Of a stretch of 64,000 bases of DNA, positions 27,650 to 36,820 are shown piece by piece. Numbering within the stretch: the stretch's first letter is position 1; each line of letters begins with the position of its first letter. The notes under the pieces were generated by a model. That model had not been told where the DNA came from. It was given only the letters and a program-made list of their open reading frames with translations, and made no database searches. A program made the position numbers and the translations under genes. Source of the DNA: Bacteroidota bacterium (GTDB lineage Bacteria; Bacteroidota; Bacteroidia; Cytophagales; Cyclobacteriaceae); NCBI GenBank assembly GCA_023393375.1, contig JAEWLI010000074.1, positions 1 through 64,000 of the forward strand. Direction: 5' to 3'.

Positions 27650-27657
27650 CAAATATA
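27650..27657 (-). promoter_or_regulatory. Promoter -7 element of porX
   Basis: On the minus strand this reads TATATTTG, an exact TAnnTTTG match 19 bp before the ATG at 27631. Confidence 0.45.
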
Positions 27658-27765
27658 ATTAAACTTACATCAACAACTTAAAAGTAAAGTTTATTGGTAA
27701 GCGAATGTTTGCTTATTTTGTAGGAATGTTTTTACATTTAATATTTTTTAACTGGCATTGATGCT

Positions 27766-28995
27766 GTGAATAAAAGAAAAATTATTAATGATCCATTGTA
27801 TGGTTTGCTGTCAATTCCGTCGGATCTTGTATTTGACCTGATCGAACATCCCTATTTTCAACGATTAAGACGTATAAAACAACTAGGGCTTACCGATTTT
27901 GTATATCCTGGTGCGATCCATACCCGGTTTCATCATGCCATTGGTGCAATGCACCTTATGGGTGCTGCTTTAGACAGTCTCAGATTAAAAGGGGTGGAAA
28001 TTTCAGATCATGAATATGAATCATCTTTGTGTGCCATTCTTTTACACGATATTGGCCATGGGCCATTTTCTCATACACTCGAACCAACTTTACTTTCCTC
28101 TGTAAACCATGAAGCGATTTCCAATATTTTCCTTCATCGGTTGAATGTTCATTTTAATGATCATTTAGCGTTAGCGATTAAAATATTTAAAAATACTTAC
28201 GAGCGGAAGTTCTTTCATCAGTTGGTTTCCAGTCAACTTGATGTAGACAGATTGGACTATCTGTCTAGGGACAGCTATTTTACCGGGGTATCAGAGGGTA
28301 CAGTTGGAGTTGATCGGATAATAAAAATGATTAATGTGGTGGATGATCAGTTAGTAGTGGAAGAAAAAGGGATTTATTCGATAGAAAATTTTTTAAGTGC
28401 ACGCAGATTGATGTACTGGCAGGTATATTTTCATAAAACTACAGTAGGAATTGAAAAAATGCTGATGCAATTGATCAGAAGAGCAAAATATTTAGCACAG
28501 GCGGGAGAAAACCTCCATGCAAGCCCGGCACTCCTATTATTTCTTCAAGAAAACGTTACACTGGAAAAATTTGAAGAAAATGATTCCTATTTATCAGCGT
28601 TTGCCACACTTGATGATTATGACATTTGGGGTGCCATCAAATTTTGGTACAACCATAGTGACAAAACATTATCCTTATTGAGCCAGATGATTATGAACAG
28701 AAATCTCTTTAAGGTGATTTTATTTAATAAAAATCCAGAGGAAAAGGAAATTAAGGCTCTTAAAAAAAATGTAATATCATATTACAAAATCAATAAAGCT
28801 GAATCGGAATATTTTCTGGTTACAGGGAGTATGAGCAATTCGGCATATATTTCAGGAGGTGAAAAAATAAACATCCTAAAGAAAAATGGTTCAGTTGTAG
28901 ATATTGCTCAAGCTTCTGATTTACCGAATATCAAAGCAATGAGCAAAATTGTAAAAAAATACTACCTATGCTGGCCCAAAAGTTTATCTTTGTGA
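27766..28995 (+). CDS. HD-domain phosphohydrolase
   Basis: The 409-residue protein starts with GTG; no in-frame ATG is available before the conserved NDPLYG segment. The SAMHD1/dGTPase-like HD motifs are FQRLRRIKQLGLTDFVYPGA, HTRFHHAIGAMHL, CAILLHDIGHGPFSHTLE and the later QLDVDRLDYLSRDSYFTGV. These supply the four His/Asp metal ligands. It probably hydrolyses a nucleotide or dNTP (family inference). The lpxD promoter lies at its 3' end, and the gene heads the lipid A cluster. Confidence 0.9.
   Translation: MNKRKIINDPLYGLLSIPSDLVFDLIEHPYFQRLRRIKQLGLTDFVYPGAIHTRFHHAIGAMHLMGAALDSLRLKGVEISDHEYESSLCAILLHDIGHGPFSHTLEPTLLSSVNHEAISNIFLHRLNVHFNDHLALAIKIFKNTYERKFFHQLVSSQLDVDRLDYLSRDSYFTGVSEGTVGVDRIIKMINVVDDQLVVEEKGIYSIENFLSARRLMYWQVYFHKTTVGIEKMLMQLIRRAKYLAQAGENLHASPALLLFLQENVTLEKFEENDSYLSAFATLDDYDIWGAIKFWYNHSDKTLSLLSQMIMNRNLFKVILFNKNPEEKEIKALKKNVISYYKINKAESEYFLVTGSMSNSAYISGGEKINILKKNGSVVDIAQASDLPNIKAMSKIVKKYYLCWPKSLSL
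28985..28992 (+). promoter_or_regulatory. Promoter -7 element for the lpx operon
   Basis: TATCTTTG lies at the very end of the HD gene, 28 bp before lpxD ATG 29021, giving the lpx genes a possible promoter of their own. No -33 element is clear. Confidence 0.45.
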
Positions 28996-29020
28996 GAATT
29001 TTCAAGTACATAAGGTGAAT

Positions 29021-30076
29021 ATGGAATTCAGTATTAATGATGTAGCCATCATGCTCAATGGTGAGGTGATAGGTGATGGCTCTGAGAAGGTGCACCGAAT
29101 AGATACCCTACAGGAAGGGAAAAGAGGAGGGATATGTTTTTTAGCAAATCCAAAATATGAACCCTATATCTATACTACTGAAGCTACGGCAGTGTTGGTA
29201 AGGAAGGATTTTGTTCCCAAAAAACAAATTAACACCACCCTTATTAAAGTAGATGATCCATATTCCAGTTTTACTTCTCTGCTAGAAGAGTATCAGAAAC
29301 TTATCAGTGATCAGAAATTAGGTGTTGAGCAACCTTCCTTTATAGGTGAAAACAGTATAGCCGGTGAAAACATTTACAGGGGTGCATTTTCATATATTGG
29401 CAATCATGTCACCATCGGTAATCATGTAAAGATATATCCACATGTGTATATTGGCGATCATGTTAAAATTGATGATCACACTATAATATATCCGGGAGCC
29501 AAGATTTACGAAAGAACTGTTATTGGTAAAGCTTGCACCATTCATGCTGGTGCCGTATTGGGTAGTGATGGTTTTGGTTTTGCTCCTCAACCTGATGGTT
29601 CATTTAAAACCATTCCCCAAATTGGAAATGTAGTATTGGGTGATCATGTAAATATCGGTGCCAATACCACTATTGACCGTGCTACTTTTGAATCTACTCG
29701 CATAGAAGCGGGAGCCAAATTGGATAATCTGATTCAGGTGGCTCACAATGTCGTGATTGGTTCTAATACTGTAATTGCAGCGCAAGCTGGCATTTCGGGA
29801 TCCTCAAAAATTGGAAAAAATTGTATGATCGCAGGCCAGGTAGGGATAATTGGACATTTAACTATTGCGGATAAAGTTGTGCTTGCGGCTCAGACTGGCA
29901 TCATTTCAAGTATAGAAAACGAAGGAGAAGTGAGACTGGGAAGTCCAAGTATGGAGCGGATGAAATATTTGAAATCATATTCTGTTTTCCGAGATTTGCC
30001 GGAATTAAAAAAATCAGTAAAACAACTTGAGGAAAAAATTATAAATTTGTCCGCTAGAATCAGAGACGATGAATAA
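29021..30076 (+). CDS. lpxD: UDP-3-O-acylglucosamine N-acyltransferase LpxD
   Basis: The product has 351 residues from ATG 29021; a GTG two codons upstream also fits. The N-terminal uridine-binding domain (about 1-100) is followed by a left-handed beta-helix of hexapeptide repeats (GNHVTIGNHVKIYPHVYIG and so on). DGFGFAPQPDGSFKTIPQIG contains the family catalytic region, with the active-site His in LIQVAHNVVIG (about 240), and a helical tail closes the protein. It adds the second 3-hydroxyacyl chain to UDP-GlcN in lipid A synthesis. It overlaps lpxC-fabZ by 8 bp. Confidence 0.96.
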   Translation: MEFSINDVAIMLNGEVIGDGSEKVHRIDTLQEGKRGGICFLANPKYEPYIYTTEATAVLVRKDFVPKKQINTTLIKVDDPYSSFTSLLEEYQKLISDQKLGVEQPSFIGENSIAGENIYRGAFSYIGNHVTIGNHVKIYPHVYIGDHVKIDDHTIIYPGAKIYERTVIGKACTIHAGAVLGSDGFGFAPQPDGSFKTIPQIGNVVLGDHVNIGANTTIDRATFESTRIEAGAKLDNLIQVAHNVVIGSNTVIAAQAGISGSSKIGKNCMIAGQVGIIGHLTIADKVVLAAQTGIISSIENEGEVRLGSPSMERMKYLKSYSVFRDLPELKKSVKQLEEKIINLSARIRDDE

Positions 30077-31463
30077 TAAACAACATACGATTAGAAAACC
30101 TATTACAGTATCTGGGGTCGGTTTGCACACCGGGGTGCAAGCCAATATGACTTTTTTACCCGCAAAGGCCAACCATGGCATAAAATTTCAAAGAATTGAT
30201 ATGGATGGCCAACCAATAGTAGATGCCGATGTGGACAATGTGGTGGATCTTTCGAGAGGAACTACCATTGAACAAAACGGTGCCAGGATAAACACCGTAG
30301 AACATACACTAGCTGCATTGGTTGGTATGGAAATAGATAATGTACTGATTCAGCTTGACGGGCCAGAACCACCCATTATGGACGGAAGTGCCAAAATGTT
30401 TGTGGAAGCATTGCAATCAGTTGGAACAGAAGAGCAAAATTCCCTTAGGAATTTTTTCGAAGTCAGGGAAAGTATCTTTTACAGAGATGGGTCAAGGGAT
30501 GTAGAAATAGCCGCATTGCCTTTGGATGATTACAGGGTAACTGTAATGGTCGATTATAATTCACCTGTATTGGGAAGCCAACATGCTTCCATCACGGATA
30601 TCAAACAATTTCCAAAAGAAATTGCTTCATGCAGAACATTTTGTTTTTTGCATGAACTTGAAATGCTGTACAAACACAACCTTATCAAAGGTGGTGACTT
30701 GAATAATGCTATCGTTATTGTTGATAGGATTGTGCAGGATAATGAAATTGATTATCTGGCCAAGTTATTTAATAAACCTAAAGTTGAAGTAAAAAAGGAG
30801 GGGATATTAAATAATGTAGAGCTGAGATATAAAAACGAACCAGCAAGACATAAACTTCTTGATTTGATGGGTGATCTTGCCCTTGCCGGCAGGCCTATCA
30901 AAGCTCAGATACTTGCTGCTCGTCCGGGTCATGCCGCTAATGTTGCTTTTGCAAAAAAATTGAAAAAAGCAATGAAAGAGGCATCTGTCAGCAATATCCC
31001 ACATTATGATCCCAAATTACCCCCTGTCTTGGATATCAATCAAGTGATGGGCTTTTTACCTCATCGGTTTCCATTTTTACTGGTAGATAAAATATTTCAT
31101 TTAGACGATGTAACTGTAGCAGGGGTAAAAAACGTAACAAGCAGTGAACCGTTTTTTCAAGGTCACTTTCCCGGCAGTCCGGTGATGCCGGGTGTGTTAA
31201 TTGTAGAAGCCATGGCCCAAACCGGAGGTGTGCTTGTACTGAACACTGTACCTGACCCGGAGAATTATATCACACTTTTCCTGTTAATCGAGAACTGTAA
31301 ATTTAGAAGAATGGTTCTTCCTGGAGATACCATTATTATGAAGTGTGAATTATTAAATCCAATTAAACGTGGAATAGCAAAAATGCAGGGATACGCATTT
31401 GTAGGTGATTCTCTGGTATGTGAAGCCATAATGACAGCAAGAATAGTAAGAAAAGATTCATGA
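30069..31463 (+). CDS. lpxC-fabZ: Fused LpxC deacetylase / FabZ dehydratase
   Basis: The 464-residue bifunctional enzyme is typical of Bacteroidota. The LpxC half (about 1-305) starts with ITVSGVGLHTGVQANM and has zinc ligands in VEHTLAAL and RHKLLDLMGDLALAG, with GPEPPIMDGSA and RPGHAANVAFA. The FabZ half (about 320-460) has MGFLPHRFPFLLVDKI, the catalytic His of FQGHFPGSPVMPGVLI and Glu in EAMAQTGG. It deacetylates UDP-3-O-acyl-GlcNAc, the committed lipid A step, and dehydrates 3-hydroxyacyl-ACP, placing both branches of hydroxyacyl use in one protein. It overlaps lpxD by 8 bp and lpxA by 4 bp. Confidence 0.97.
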   Translation: MNNKQHTIRKPITVSGVGLHTGVQANMTFLPAKANHGIKFQRIDMDGQPIVDADVDNVVDLSRGTTIEQNGARINTVEHTLAALVGMEIDNVLIQLDGPEPPIMDGSAKMFVEALQSVGTEEQNSLRNFFEVRESIFYRDGSRDVEIAALPLDDYRVTVMVDYNSPVLGSQHASITDIKQFPKEIASCRTFCFLHELEMLYKHNLIKGGDLNNAIVIVDRIVQDNEIDYLAKLFNKPKVEVKKEGILNNVELRYKNEPARHKLLDLMGDLALAGRPIKAQILAARPGHAANVAFAKKLKKAMKEASVSNIPHYDPKLPPVLDINQVMGFLPHRFPFLLVDKIFHLDDVTVAGVKNVTSSEPFFQGHFPGSPVMPGVLIVEAMAQTGGVLVLNTVPDPENYITLFLLIENCKFRRMVLPGDTIIMKCELLNPIKRGIAKMQGYAFVGDSLVCEAIMTARIVRKDS

Positions 31464-32239
31464 ACCATTCCTTATCAAATATACATCCCGAAGCAAAAAT
31501 TGGCTCAAATGTAGTCATCGAACCTTTTGTAACCATAGAAAAAGATGTGGTAATTGGTGATGATACCTGGATCGGCTCCCATGTAAGTATAATGAATGGA
31601 GCACGGATAGGAAAAAACTGTAAAATTTACCAAGGAGCTGTGATATCAGGTGTTCCGCAGGATCTCAAATTTCGTGGTGAAAAAACCCTTACTGAAATCG
31701 GCGACAATACTACAATTCGGGAATATGTCACCATCAGCCGTGGTACTGCTGAAAAGCATTTGACCAGAGTGGGCAGCAGGGTATTGTTATGTGCCTATGT
31801 ACACATTGGCCACGATTGTATCGTGGGCGACAATTGTATATTCAGCAATTCTGTACAATTGGCAGGTCATGTAGAGGTAGATAATTTTGCTGTTTTCGGA
31901 GGAGCCAGTGCAGTCCACCAGTTTGTAAGAGTGGGTGCACACGTGATGATAGCAGGAGGTTCTTTGGTTAGAAAAGATGTGCCACCATTTACAGTTGCAG
32001 CTCGCGAACCATTGAGTTATGCGGGCATCAATTCTGTTGGATTACGCAGAAGAGGATTTTCTAATGATCAGATTAATGAGATCCAAGAAATATATCGTTA
32101 TATTTTCCAAAAAGGGCTGAATAATTCAAAAGCACTCGATATGGTTCAGGTGGAATGTCCTCCTTCTCACGAACGCGATGTGATAGTAAATTTTATCCGG
32201 CAGTCTGACCGTGGTGTAATGAAAGGTTACAAAGCCTGA
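31460..32239 (+). CDS. lpxA: UDP-N-acetylglucosamine acyltransferase LpxA
   Basis: The 259-residue left-handed beta-helix enzyme opens with SNIHPEAKIGSNVVIEPFVT and has GVPQDLKFRGEKT near 64-76. The active-site His lies in CAYVHIGHDCIVG (about 120), and VQLAGHVEVDNFAVFGG and AVHQFVRVGAHVMI follow. The helical C-terminus begins at GINSVGLRRRGFS. It adds the first 3-hydroxyacyl chain to UDP-GlcNAc. The gene order lpxD, lpxC-fabZ, lpxA with overlaps shows one operon. Confidence 0.97.
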   Translation: MNHSLSNIHPEAKIGSNVVIEPFVTIEKDVVIGDDTWIGSHVSIMNGARIGKNCKIYQGAVISGVPQDLKFRGEKTLTEIGDNTTIREYVTISRGTAEKHLTRVGSRVLLCAYVHIGHDCIVGDNCIFSNSVQLAGHVEVDNFAVFGGASAVHQFVRVGAHVMIAGGSLVRKDVPPFTVAAREPLSYAGINSVGLRRRGFSNDQINEIQEIYRYIFQKGLNNSKALDMVQVECPPSHERDVIVNFIRQSDRGVMKGYKA

Positions 32240-32240
32240 A

Positions 32241-32861
32241 ATGGATATCCACCTGACCGGACTTGGAAAAAAGTTTAACAGGGATTGGATTTTCAAAAAC
32301 CTTGATACCTCATTATTGAGTGGGCAATCATATGCTATTGTTGGGCCAAATGGCAGCGGCAAGTCCACTCTATTAAAAGTAATTGCAGGCTATTTACCCG
32401 CCACTACAGGGACAATTGCATATTCCCATAAAGGATTACCGGTGACCGATGAGGATTTTTATAAACATATAATTTTTGCAGCTCCGTATCTTGAACTCAT
32501 TGAAGAATTTAACCTCACCGAGTTGCTTCAATTTCATTTCAAATTTAAAAAGATCATTCCCGGTCATACCATAGACAGTATAATTGAACTTTTGGGATTT
32601 AACCATTCCGCTAATAAATTTATCTACAATTTTTCTTCGGGAATGAAACAGCGGGTAAAGCTGGCACTTGCTTTTTTCTCAGAAAGCAATGTTCTTTTTT
32701 TGGACGAACCAACTGTAAATCTTGACGAAGAGGGAATAAAATGGTATTTCGATCAGATCAAAGCATTATCAGAAGATAAACTCATCTTGATTGCATCCAA
32801 CCAAAAGATGGAATATCAGTGGGCATCCAAGGTCATCAATATATCAGAATGTAAGATGTAA
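32241..32861 (+). CDS. ABC transporter ATP-binding protein in the lpx operon
   Basis: The 206-residue ATPase has Walker A VGPNGSGKSTLLKVIAG (about 34-50), a signature NFSSGMKQRVKLALAF near 133-148 (SSGMK in place of LSGGQ) and Walker B NVLFLDEPTVNLDEEG. It starts 1 bp after lpxA, so it is in the lipid A operon. No permease gene accompanies it in the window. A partner encoded elsewhere is needed if it drives transport. The context hints at lipid A or LPS handling (inference). Confidence 0.9.
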   Translation: MDIHLTGLGKKFNRDWIFKNLDTSLLSGQSYAIVGPNGSGKSTLLKVIAGYLPATTGTIAYSHKGLPVTDEDFYKHIIFAAPYLELIEEFNLTELLQFHFKFKKIIPGHTIDSIIELLGFNHSANKFIYNFSSGMKQRVKLALAFFSESNVLFLDEPTVNLDEEGIKWYFDQIKALSEDKLILIASNQKMEYQWASKVINISECKM

Positions 32862-32948
32862 GATTTACCAATAGAATAACTTCTCCTCTATTGAAAATTT
32901 TGATTACTTTTATCACGTTTATTTATCAAGAGAAAAAAAACAATAATT

Positions 32949-33443
32949 ATGAAGTACATCAGAACAATATTAAGCCTAACCATTTTGGGGCTAGTAATAT
33001 TTTTTGCAGGATGTGGTAAAAAAGATGATCCTAAACCTGCTGAATTAAATGACCAGCAAAAGGCAACAAAAGCATTAAAGGATGGCAGCCCCTGGGATGT
33101 GACAGCTGTAACGGGTACTGAAGTTACCCTCGCAGATGTATCTCCAATGAAGATTTCCTTTGGAGCTACGGGAAGTGGAGTTGATATTACACCCACAACA
33201 TTTTCAACTTCTTCAGGTGATGTTCAAATATTATGGACTACAGGAGCTGGAGCTACATGGAGTTGGTCGGGTACAGCAATTTCAACAATTGCATTAACAA
33301 ATGCTTCCACCAATCAATTGACCAATGTTCAGTTTTTACCTAATGTTGATGCCCCTACATCGGTTAAGCTGACTTTTATAGCAACTAATCCCGAAGCCAG
33401 AGTAGGGGAAATAGGAGGAACTTATACGGTCACTTTAGAATAA
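32949..33443 (+). CDS. Small lipoprotein of unknown function
   Basis: The 164-residue protein has a lipoprotein signal, LGLVIFFAGC with Cys near residue 22, followed by a Lys/Asp linker (GKKDDPKPAELND). The body is rich in Thr, Ser, Gly and Ala beta strands (ISFGATGSGVDITPTTFSTS). It probably lies in the periplasm or outer membrane. No enzymatic motif is seen. It is a separate unit 88 bp after the ABC gene, ending at a strong bidirectional terminator. Confidence 0.75.
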   Translation: MKYIRTILSLTILGLVIFFAGCGKKDDPKPAELNDQQKATKALKDGSPWDVTAVTGTEVTLADVSPMKISFGATGSGVDITPTTFSTSSGDVQILWTTGAGATWSWSGTAISTIALTNASTNQLTNVQFLPNVDAPTSVKLTFIATNPEARVGEIGGTYTVTLE

Positions 33444-33481
33444 TATTGGGGTTAAGTTATTTATTGTTTAAGTTAAAGATT

Positions 33482-33516
33482 AAAAATATAGACAGGATTT
33501 ACCTGTCTATATTTTT
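33482..33516. terminator. Bidirectional terminator, perfect 15-bp stem
   Basis: AAAAATATAGACAGG (33482-33496) pairs exactly with CCTGTCTATATTTTT (33502-33516) around ATTTA. It serves both the lipoprotein gene and the convergent DUF4202 gene that ends at 33518. Confidence 0.9.
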
Positions 33517-33517
33517 T

Positions 33518-34147
33518 CTATTTGTTGCGTTCATTGTGCAATGTCCCTACAAATCTTTCTATCAGTGGCATAAGTTTTTCATTATAATTAATTTTGAGCG
33601 CAGCTTCATGTGCTTTTTCGCTCATTTTACGCCAGGTTTTGGTCAAAATATCAATAACTTTTTCATCAGGATGTTTTCCCGCAAATTCTTCCAGATAATA
33701 TTCTAAAAATACAAGACAGATCACATCTTCCAATGTTTGTGTATCAGGGTCATTTTTTAAATTCTTTTTTTGGATAAGGTATTTTACCCTTTCAATCAGA
33801 TCATTGTCAGCATTATGCTTTATCAATATATTTTCTAGTATTTTGGAATGATAAACCTTTAGTTCATTCCTCCACTGAAAATATCCGACTTTATTCATTG
33901 GGTATGACTGACGGGGGATTTCCCATCTACCTACATGTTGACCACGGGCAGCAATTTGTACAGGTATGGGTGCTTCTGGGTGAAATTCATTTAGTTTTTC
34001 CGTCATCCGCACACCGTATAACTGTTCTCTTGGAAATTCCCGGCCTTGATAAAATTCATGATTCGGATCGAAACTATTGTATTGATCTATATCCTTAAAT
34101 ATCTCTTTTAGTTGAAAGTGACTTGGCATAAATGACTTTTTAATCAC
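33518..34147 (-). CDS. DUF4202 family protein
   Basis: The 209-residue protein is helical and matches the DUF4202 pattern. YGVRMTEKLNEFHPEAPIPV is near 44-63, then IAARGQHVGRWEIPRQSYPM near 65-84. GYFQWRNELKVYHSKI follows, with a C-terminal block LKNDPDTQTLEDVICLVFLE and WRKMSEKAHEAALKI. Conserved His/Arg/Asp residues suggest an HD-like helical enzyme fold, but the activity is unknown. A later ATG at residue 7 is possible. The stop lies at the foot of the bidirectional terminator. Confidence 0.85.
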   Translation of the reverse strand: MIKKSFMPSHFQLKEIFKDIDQYNSFDPNHEFYQGREFPREQLYGVRMTEKLNEFHPEAPIPVQIAARGQHVGRWEIPRQSYPMNKVGYFQWRNELKVYHSKILENILIKHNADNDLIERVKYLIQKKNLKNDPDTQTLEDVICLVFLEYYLEEFAGKHPDEKVIDILTKTWRKMSEKAHEAALKINYNEKLMPLIERFVGTLHNERNK

Positions 34148-34184
34148 AAATAATTTTCTGTCCCGTAGTTATATACAAGAAACA

Positions 34185-34192
34185 CAAAAATA
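34185..34192 (-). promoter_or_regulatory. Possible -7 element of the DUF4202 gene
   Basis: The minus strand reads TATTTTTG, a TAnnTTTG match 37 bp before the start at 34147. It lies in very AT-rich DNA, so a chance match is quite possible. Confidence 0.3.
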
Positions 34193-34210
34193 AAATAAAT
34201 AATCAGTTTT

Positions 34211-34990
34211 CTATTGTTTCTTTTCTATAATACCGATCATTTGATTGCCCAGGAATGGAAAAATAGTATCTAATATACCATAAATGATTTTAGCACCTTT
34301 TACTTTATATTTTTTAGGTAAAAATGTCACAAATGGTTTAATGGCAAAAGTATGATTCCAAAAACATAAACATTTAATATATGAGGCCCTTGACAAAAGG
34401 TAACTTTTGGATGTTTGAACCAGTATGGAATTGTTCCACCGGAACACATAGTTTATTATTCCATCATGATCTTCCCATTCCCGACCCATGTATTTTGAGA
34501 CCACTCCCGTATGGGGCTCAATAACTATAACTGCTTTACTGGCTACCCTTAACATTTCGGTCAAACCAAGAGCGGGACGTGAGAGGTGATGTAGTCCATC
34601 CTGAACCACTACCAAATCAAAAGAATTTTCCTCAAGATCAATATTTTCACAATCAGCAAACATGGTCTTTAATCTGGGATCTAAATGTTTACAGGTCTCT
34701 AAGGCATGGTAGGAAAAATCACTCACGGTAACTGAGGAAAAACCTTGATTAAGAAAAAAGAGCCCCTCTCCTCCTACTCCACCACAAACCACCAATACTT
34801 TCCAATCTCTTATTTCCTCCAGTTTTACTTTAAAATGGCTGGAAAGCTCCTTTACCGCCATATGAAGCCTTCTGTCCCTGACAAATCTGATCCAAGTGTC
34901 TTTTGTATAATGGCAAGTGTAGGCTTCTAAACCTCGCTTGTCGTATGAGGTTTCATATGCCATTTGTTGATTTTTGACTAATTCATTCAT
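34211..34990 (-). CDS. Class I SAM-dependent methyltransferase
   Basis: The 259-residue protein has the AdoMet-binding Rossmann motif VLVVCGGVGGEGLFFLNQG (about 65-83), the acidic end of the next strand VTVSDFSYHALETCK, and motif II/III FDLVVVQDGLHHLSRP (about 123-138). The C-terminal part carries aromatic and basic residues. The substrate is unknown. It belongs to the UbiE/Methyltransf_11 type by motif. It has no close operon partner. Confidence 0.87.
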   Translation of the reverse strand: MNELVKNQQMAYETSYDKRGLEAYTCHYTKDTWIRFVRDRRLHMAVKELSSHFKVKLEEIRDWKVLVVCGGVGGEGLFFLNQGFSSVTVSDFSYHALETCKHLDPRLKTMFADCENIDLEENSFDLVVVQDGLHHLSRPALGLTEMLRVASKAVIVIEPHTGVVSKYMGREWEDHDGIINYVFRWNNSILVQTSKSYLLSRASYIKCLCFWNHTFAIKPFVTFLPKKYKVKGAKIIYGILDTIFPFLGNQMIGIIEKKQ

Positions 34991-35172
34991 AGCATCGGTG
35001 TTTTAAGTAAAAAATATACACTAGGGTTATAAAAAAAATAAAATATATACAATTACCTGAAATTAAACTAATAATATTTGAATTTTTTCTAAAAGAAATA
35101 TTAACGGGAGTAGTGAATCGGAAATGAAGTTTGGATTATGTTTAAGAGGCCTTCCATAAAAAGGCAATGATT

Positions 35173-36816
35173 TTAAAATGGGAAATCCTCAGTATAATCT
35201 ATGTCTATGTCCAATGCTTCTTGCTGGGGCTTCTGTGCATTTACATGTACAGCATTGCCATTGACAAAAATAGCCTTATATGGTTTGGTAGGGCATGCAT
35301 ATTCACAAGCACCACAGCCAATGCAAATATCTTCAGTTACTTGAGGAATAAACAGCCCATCATGATAAGGTATCATATCCACTGCTTTGGTGGGACAGTG
35401 TTCAGAACATGCACCACAATCTGTTCCGTCTGTCTCAACTACACAATTTTCTTTGATAAAAACTGCTTTACCCAACTGAATCAGCTTCTTTTCTTCTAAT
35501 GAGACTGGCAACAAAGCACCCGCTGGACAAACATCCATGCAGATGGTGCATTCGAAATTACAAAACCCTGCATGATAATCCATGTGTGGTTGCATAAAAC
35601 CAGTCAAACCATATTGAGTCAAAGAAGGCTGAATGACATGGGTGGGACATGCACTGACGCAAAGATGACAAGCTGTGCACCTATCAGTAAATTTACGGAT
35701 GGTACTGGCTCCAGGAGGGGTAACCGGAAAATCTTTTGCCTCAGGAATAATCGTTGGCCTGGACGAAGTAATTTCACCAGGATTCGCCAAACTGGCATTG
35801 TCATAATTGCCTGATGGCATTTTATTCAATTTAAACCCGAAGATACTCATTAATATAACCGCTGATCCAGCAATAAAACTTCTTTTGGATTCATCAGCAG
35901 TAGCCATATGAACAGGCACCGGCTTTTTACTTACAGGTTTTTTTTGCCATGACATTTTGTACGTCATGGCATCTTTTTTACATACAGTAAAACAATTGAA
36001 GCAATTGACACATCTGGAGAAATCTACATGCTTGTTTACTTTATCAATACAATTTGACTTACAGTCCCATTCACATAATCCACAATTGTTGCATTCACTG
36101 TCACTAATTCTAATTTTGAATAATGAAAATCTTGAAATCAATCCAAGAAAAGTACCCACAGGACAGATAGCGTTACAATATAACCGACCTTTACGGTATG
36201 ACATCCAGGTAATAACTCCCAATATAGCAGAAGGATACAATAAAAAAATCCAGTCTATTTTGCCATATTTTGCAGGATAAAGCCAGAACAAGTCAAGTTT
36301 TAGCAATGTATTGGCTATAATATTATTAATTCCAATATATATTGGTTTGATCAGATTCACGCTAATCCTTCCAAAATTGCTGAATGGGTCTAAAAGGTTC
36401 AATGCGAATACACTACCTGCCAATAGGAAAATGACTACAACAACCAAAAAACCATAACGCCACCAATTGTGTGGTCGATTGTATTTATATATCTTTTTCT
36501 TCTTCTTATTTCGTTTTTGTACTCTTTTTGAAATGTGGCTGATGCCATCTTGTAATGTGCCCAATGGACAAACAGAAGAACAATATACCCTCCCAAATAA
36601 CAATGTCAGGACAATCACAATCAGAAATCCCAAAGCAGCGATACCTACCACAGTGATAAACTTCATCATGGATGGGGCAAACTGAAGATATAAAAGGTAA
36701 TTGATAAATTTTTCAGGAAGTATGTGCCTGAAATCTATAAACAGTAGAAATGTTAATAGAAAAAACAAAAGGGAAACAACAATTCGGACCTTCTTTAAAT
36801 GCTTCAAACCCATCAA
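35173..36816 (-). CDS. Membrane polyferredoxin (NapH/NosR-like)
   Basis: The 547-residue protein has TM helices near 10-30, 45-75, 120-145 and 195-215. It carries two membrane Cys motifs typical of NapH/NosR/CcoG proteins, FGRVYCSSVCPLGTLQD (about 74-90) and GRLYCNAICPVGTF. Cys clusters follow in CNNCGLCEWDC, CVNCFNCFTVC, CTACHLCVSACP, CTICMDVCP, CGACSEHCP and CIGCGACEYACP, enough for several [4Fe-4S] centres. It should pass electrons across or along the inner membrane. It begins 4 bp after the DUF362 gene, so the two form an operon. Confidence 0.9.
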   Translation of the reverse strand: MMGLKHLKKVRIVVSLLFFLLTFLLFIDFRHILPEKFINYLLYLQFAPSMMKFITVVGIAALGFLIVIVLTLLFGRVYCSSVCPLGTLQDGISHISKRVQKRNKKKKKIYKYNRPHNWWRYGFLVVVVIFLLAGSVFALNLLDPFSNFGRISVNLIKPIYIGINNIIANTLLKLDLFWLYPAKYGKIDWIFLLYPSAILGVITWMSYRKGRLYCNAICPVGTFLGLISRFSLFKIRISDSECNNCGLCEWDCKSNCIDKVNKHVDFSRCVNCFNCFTVCKKDAMTYKMSWQKKPVSKKPVPVHMATADESKRSFIAGSAVILMSIFGFKLNKMPSGNYDNASLANPGEITSSRPTIIPEAKDFPVTPPGASTIRKFTDRCTACHLCVSACPTHVIQPSLTQYGLTGFMQPHMDYHAGFCNFECTICMDVCPAGALLPVSLEEKKLIQLGKAVFIKENCVVETDGTDCGACSEHCPTKAVDMIPYHDGLFIPQVTEDICIGCGACEYACPTKPYKAIFVNGNAVHVNAQKPQQEALDIDIDYTEDFPF

Positions 36817-36820
36817 CTTG

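Noticed and set aside
35149..35165. Terminator after the polyferredoxin gene
   Set aside because: A weak GCCTT/AAGGC hairpin without a convincing T-run.
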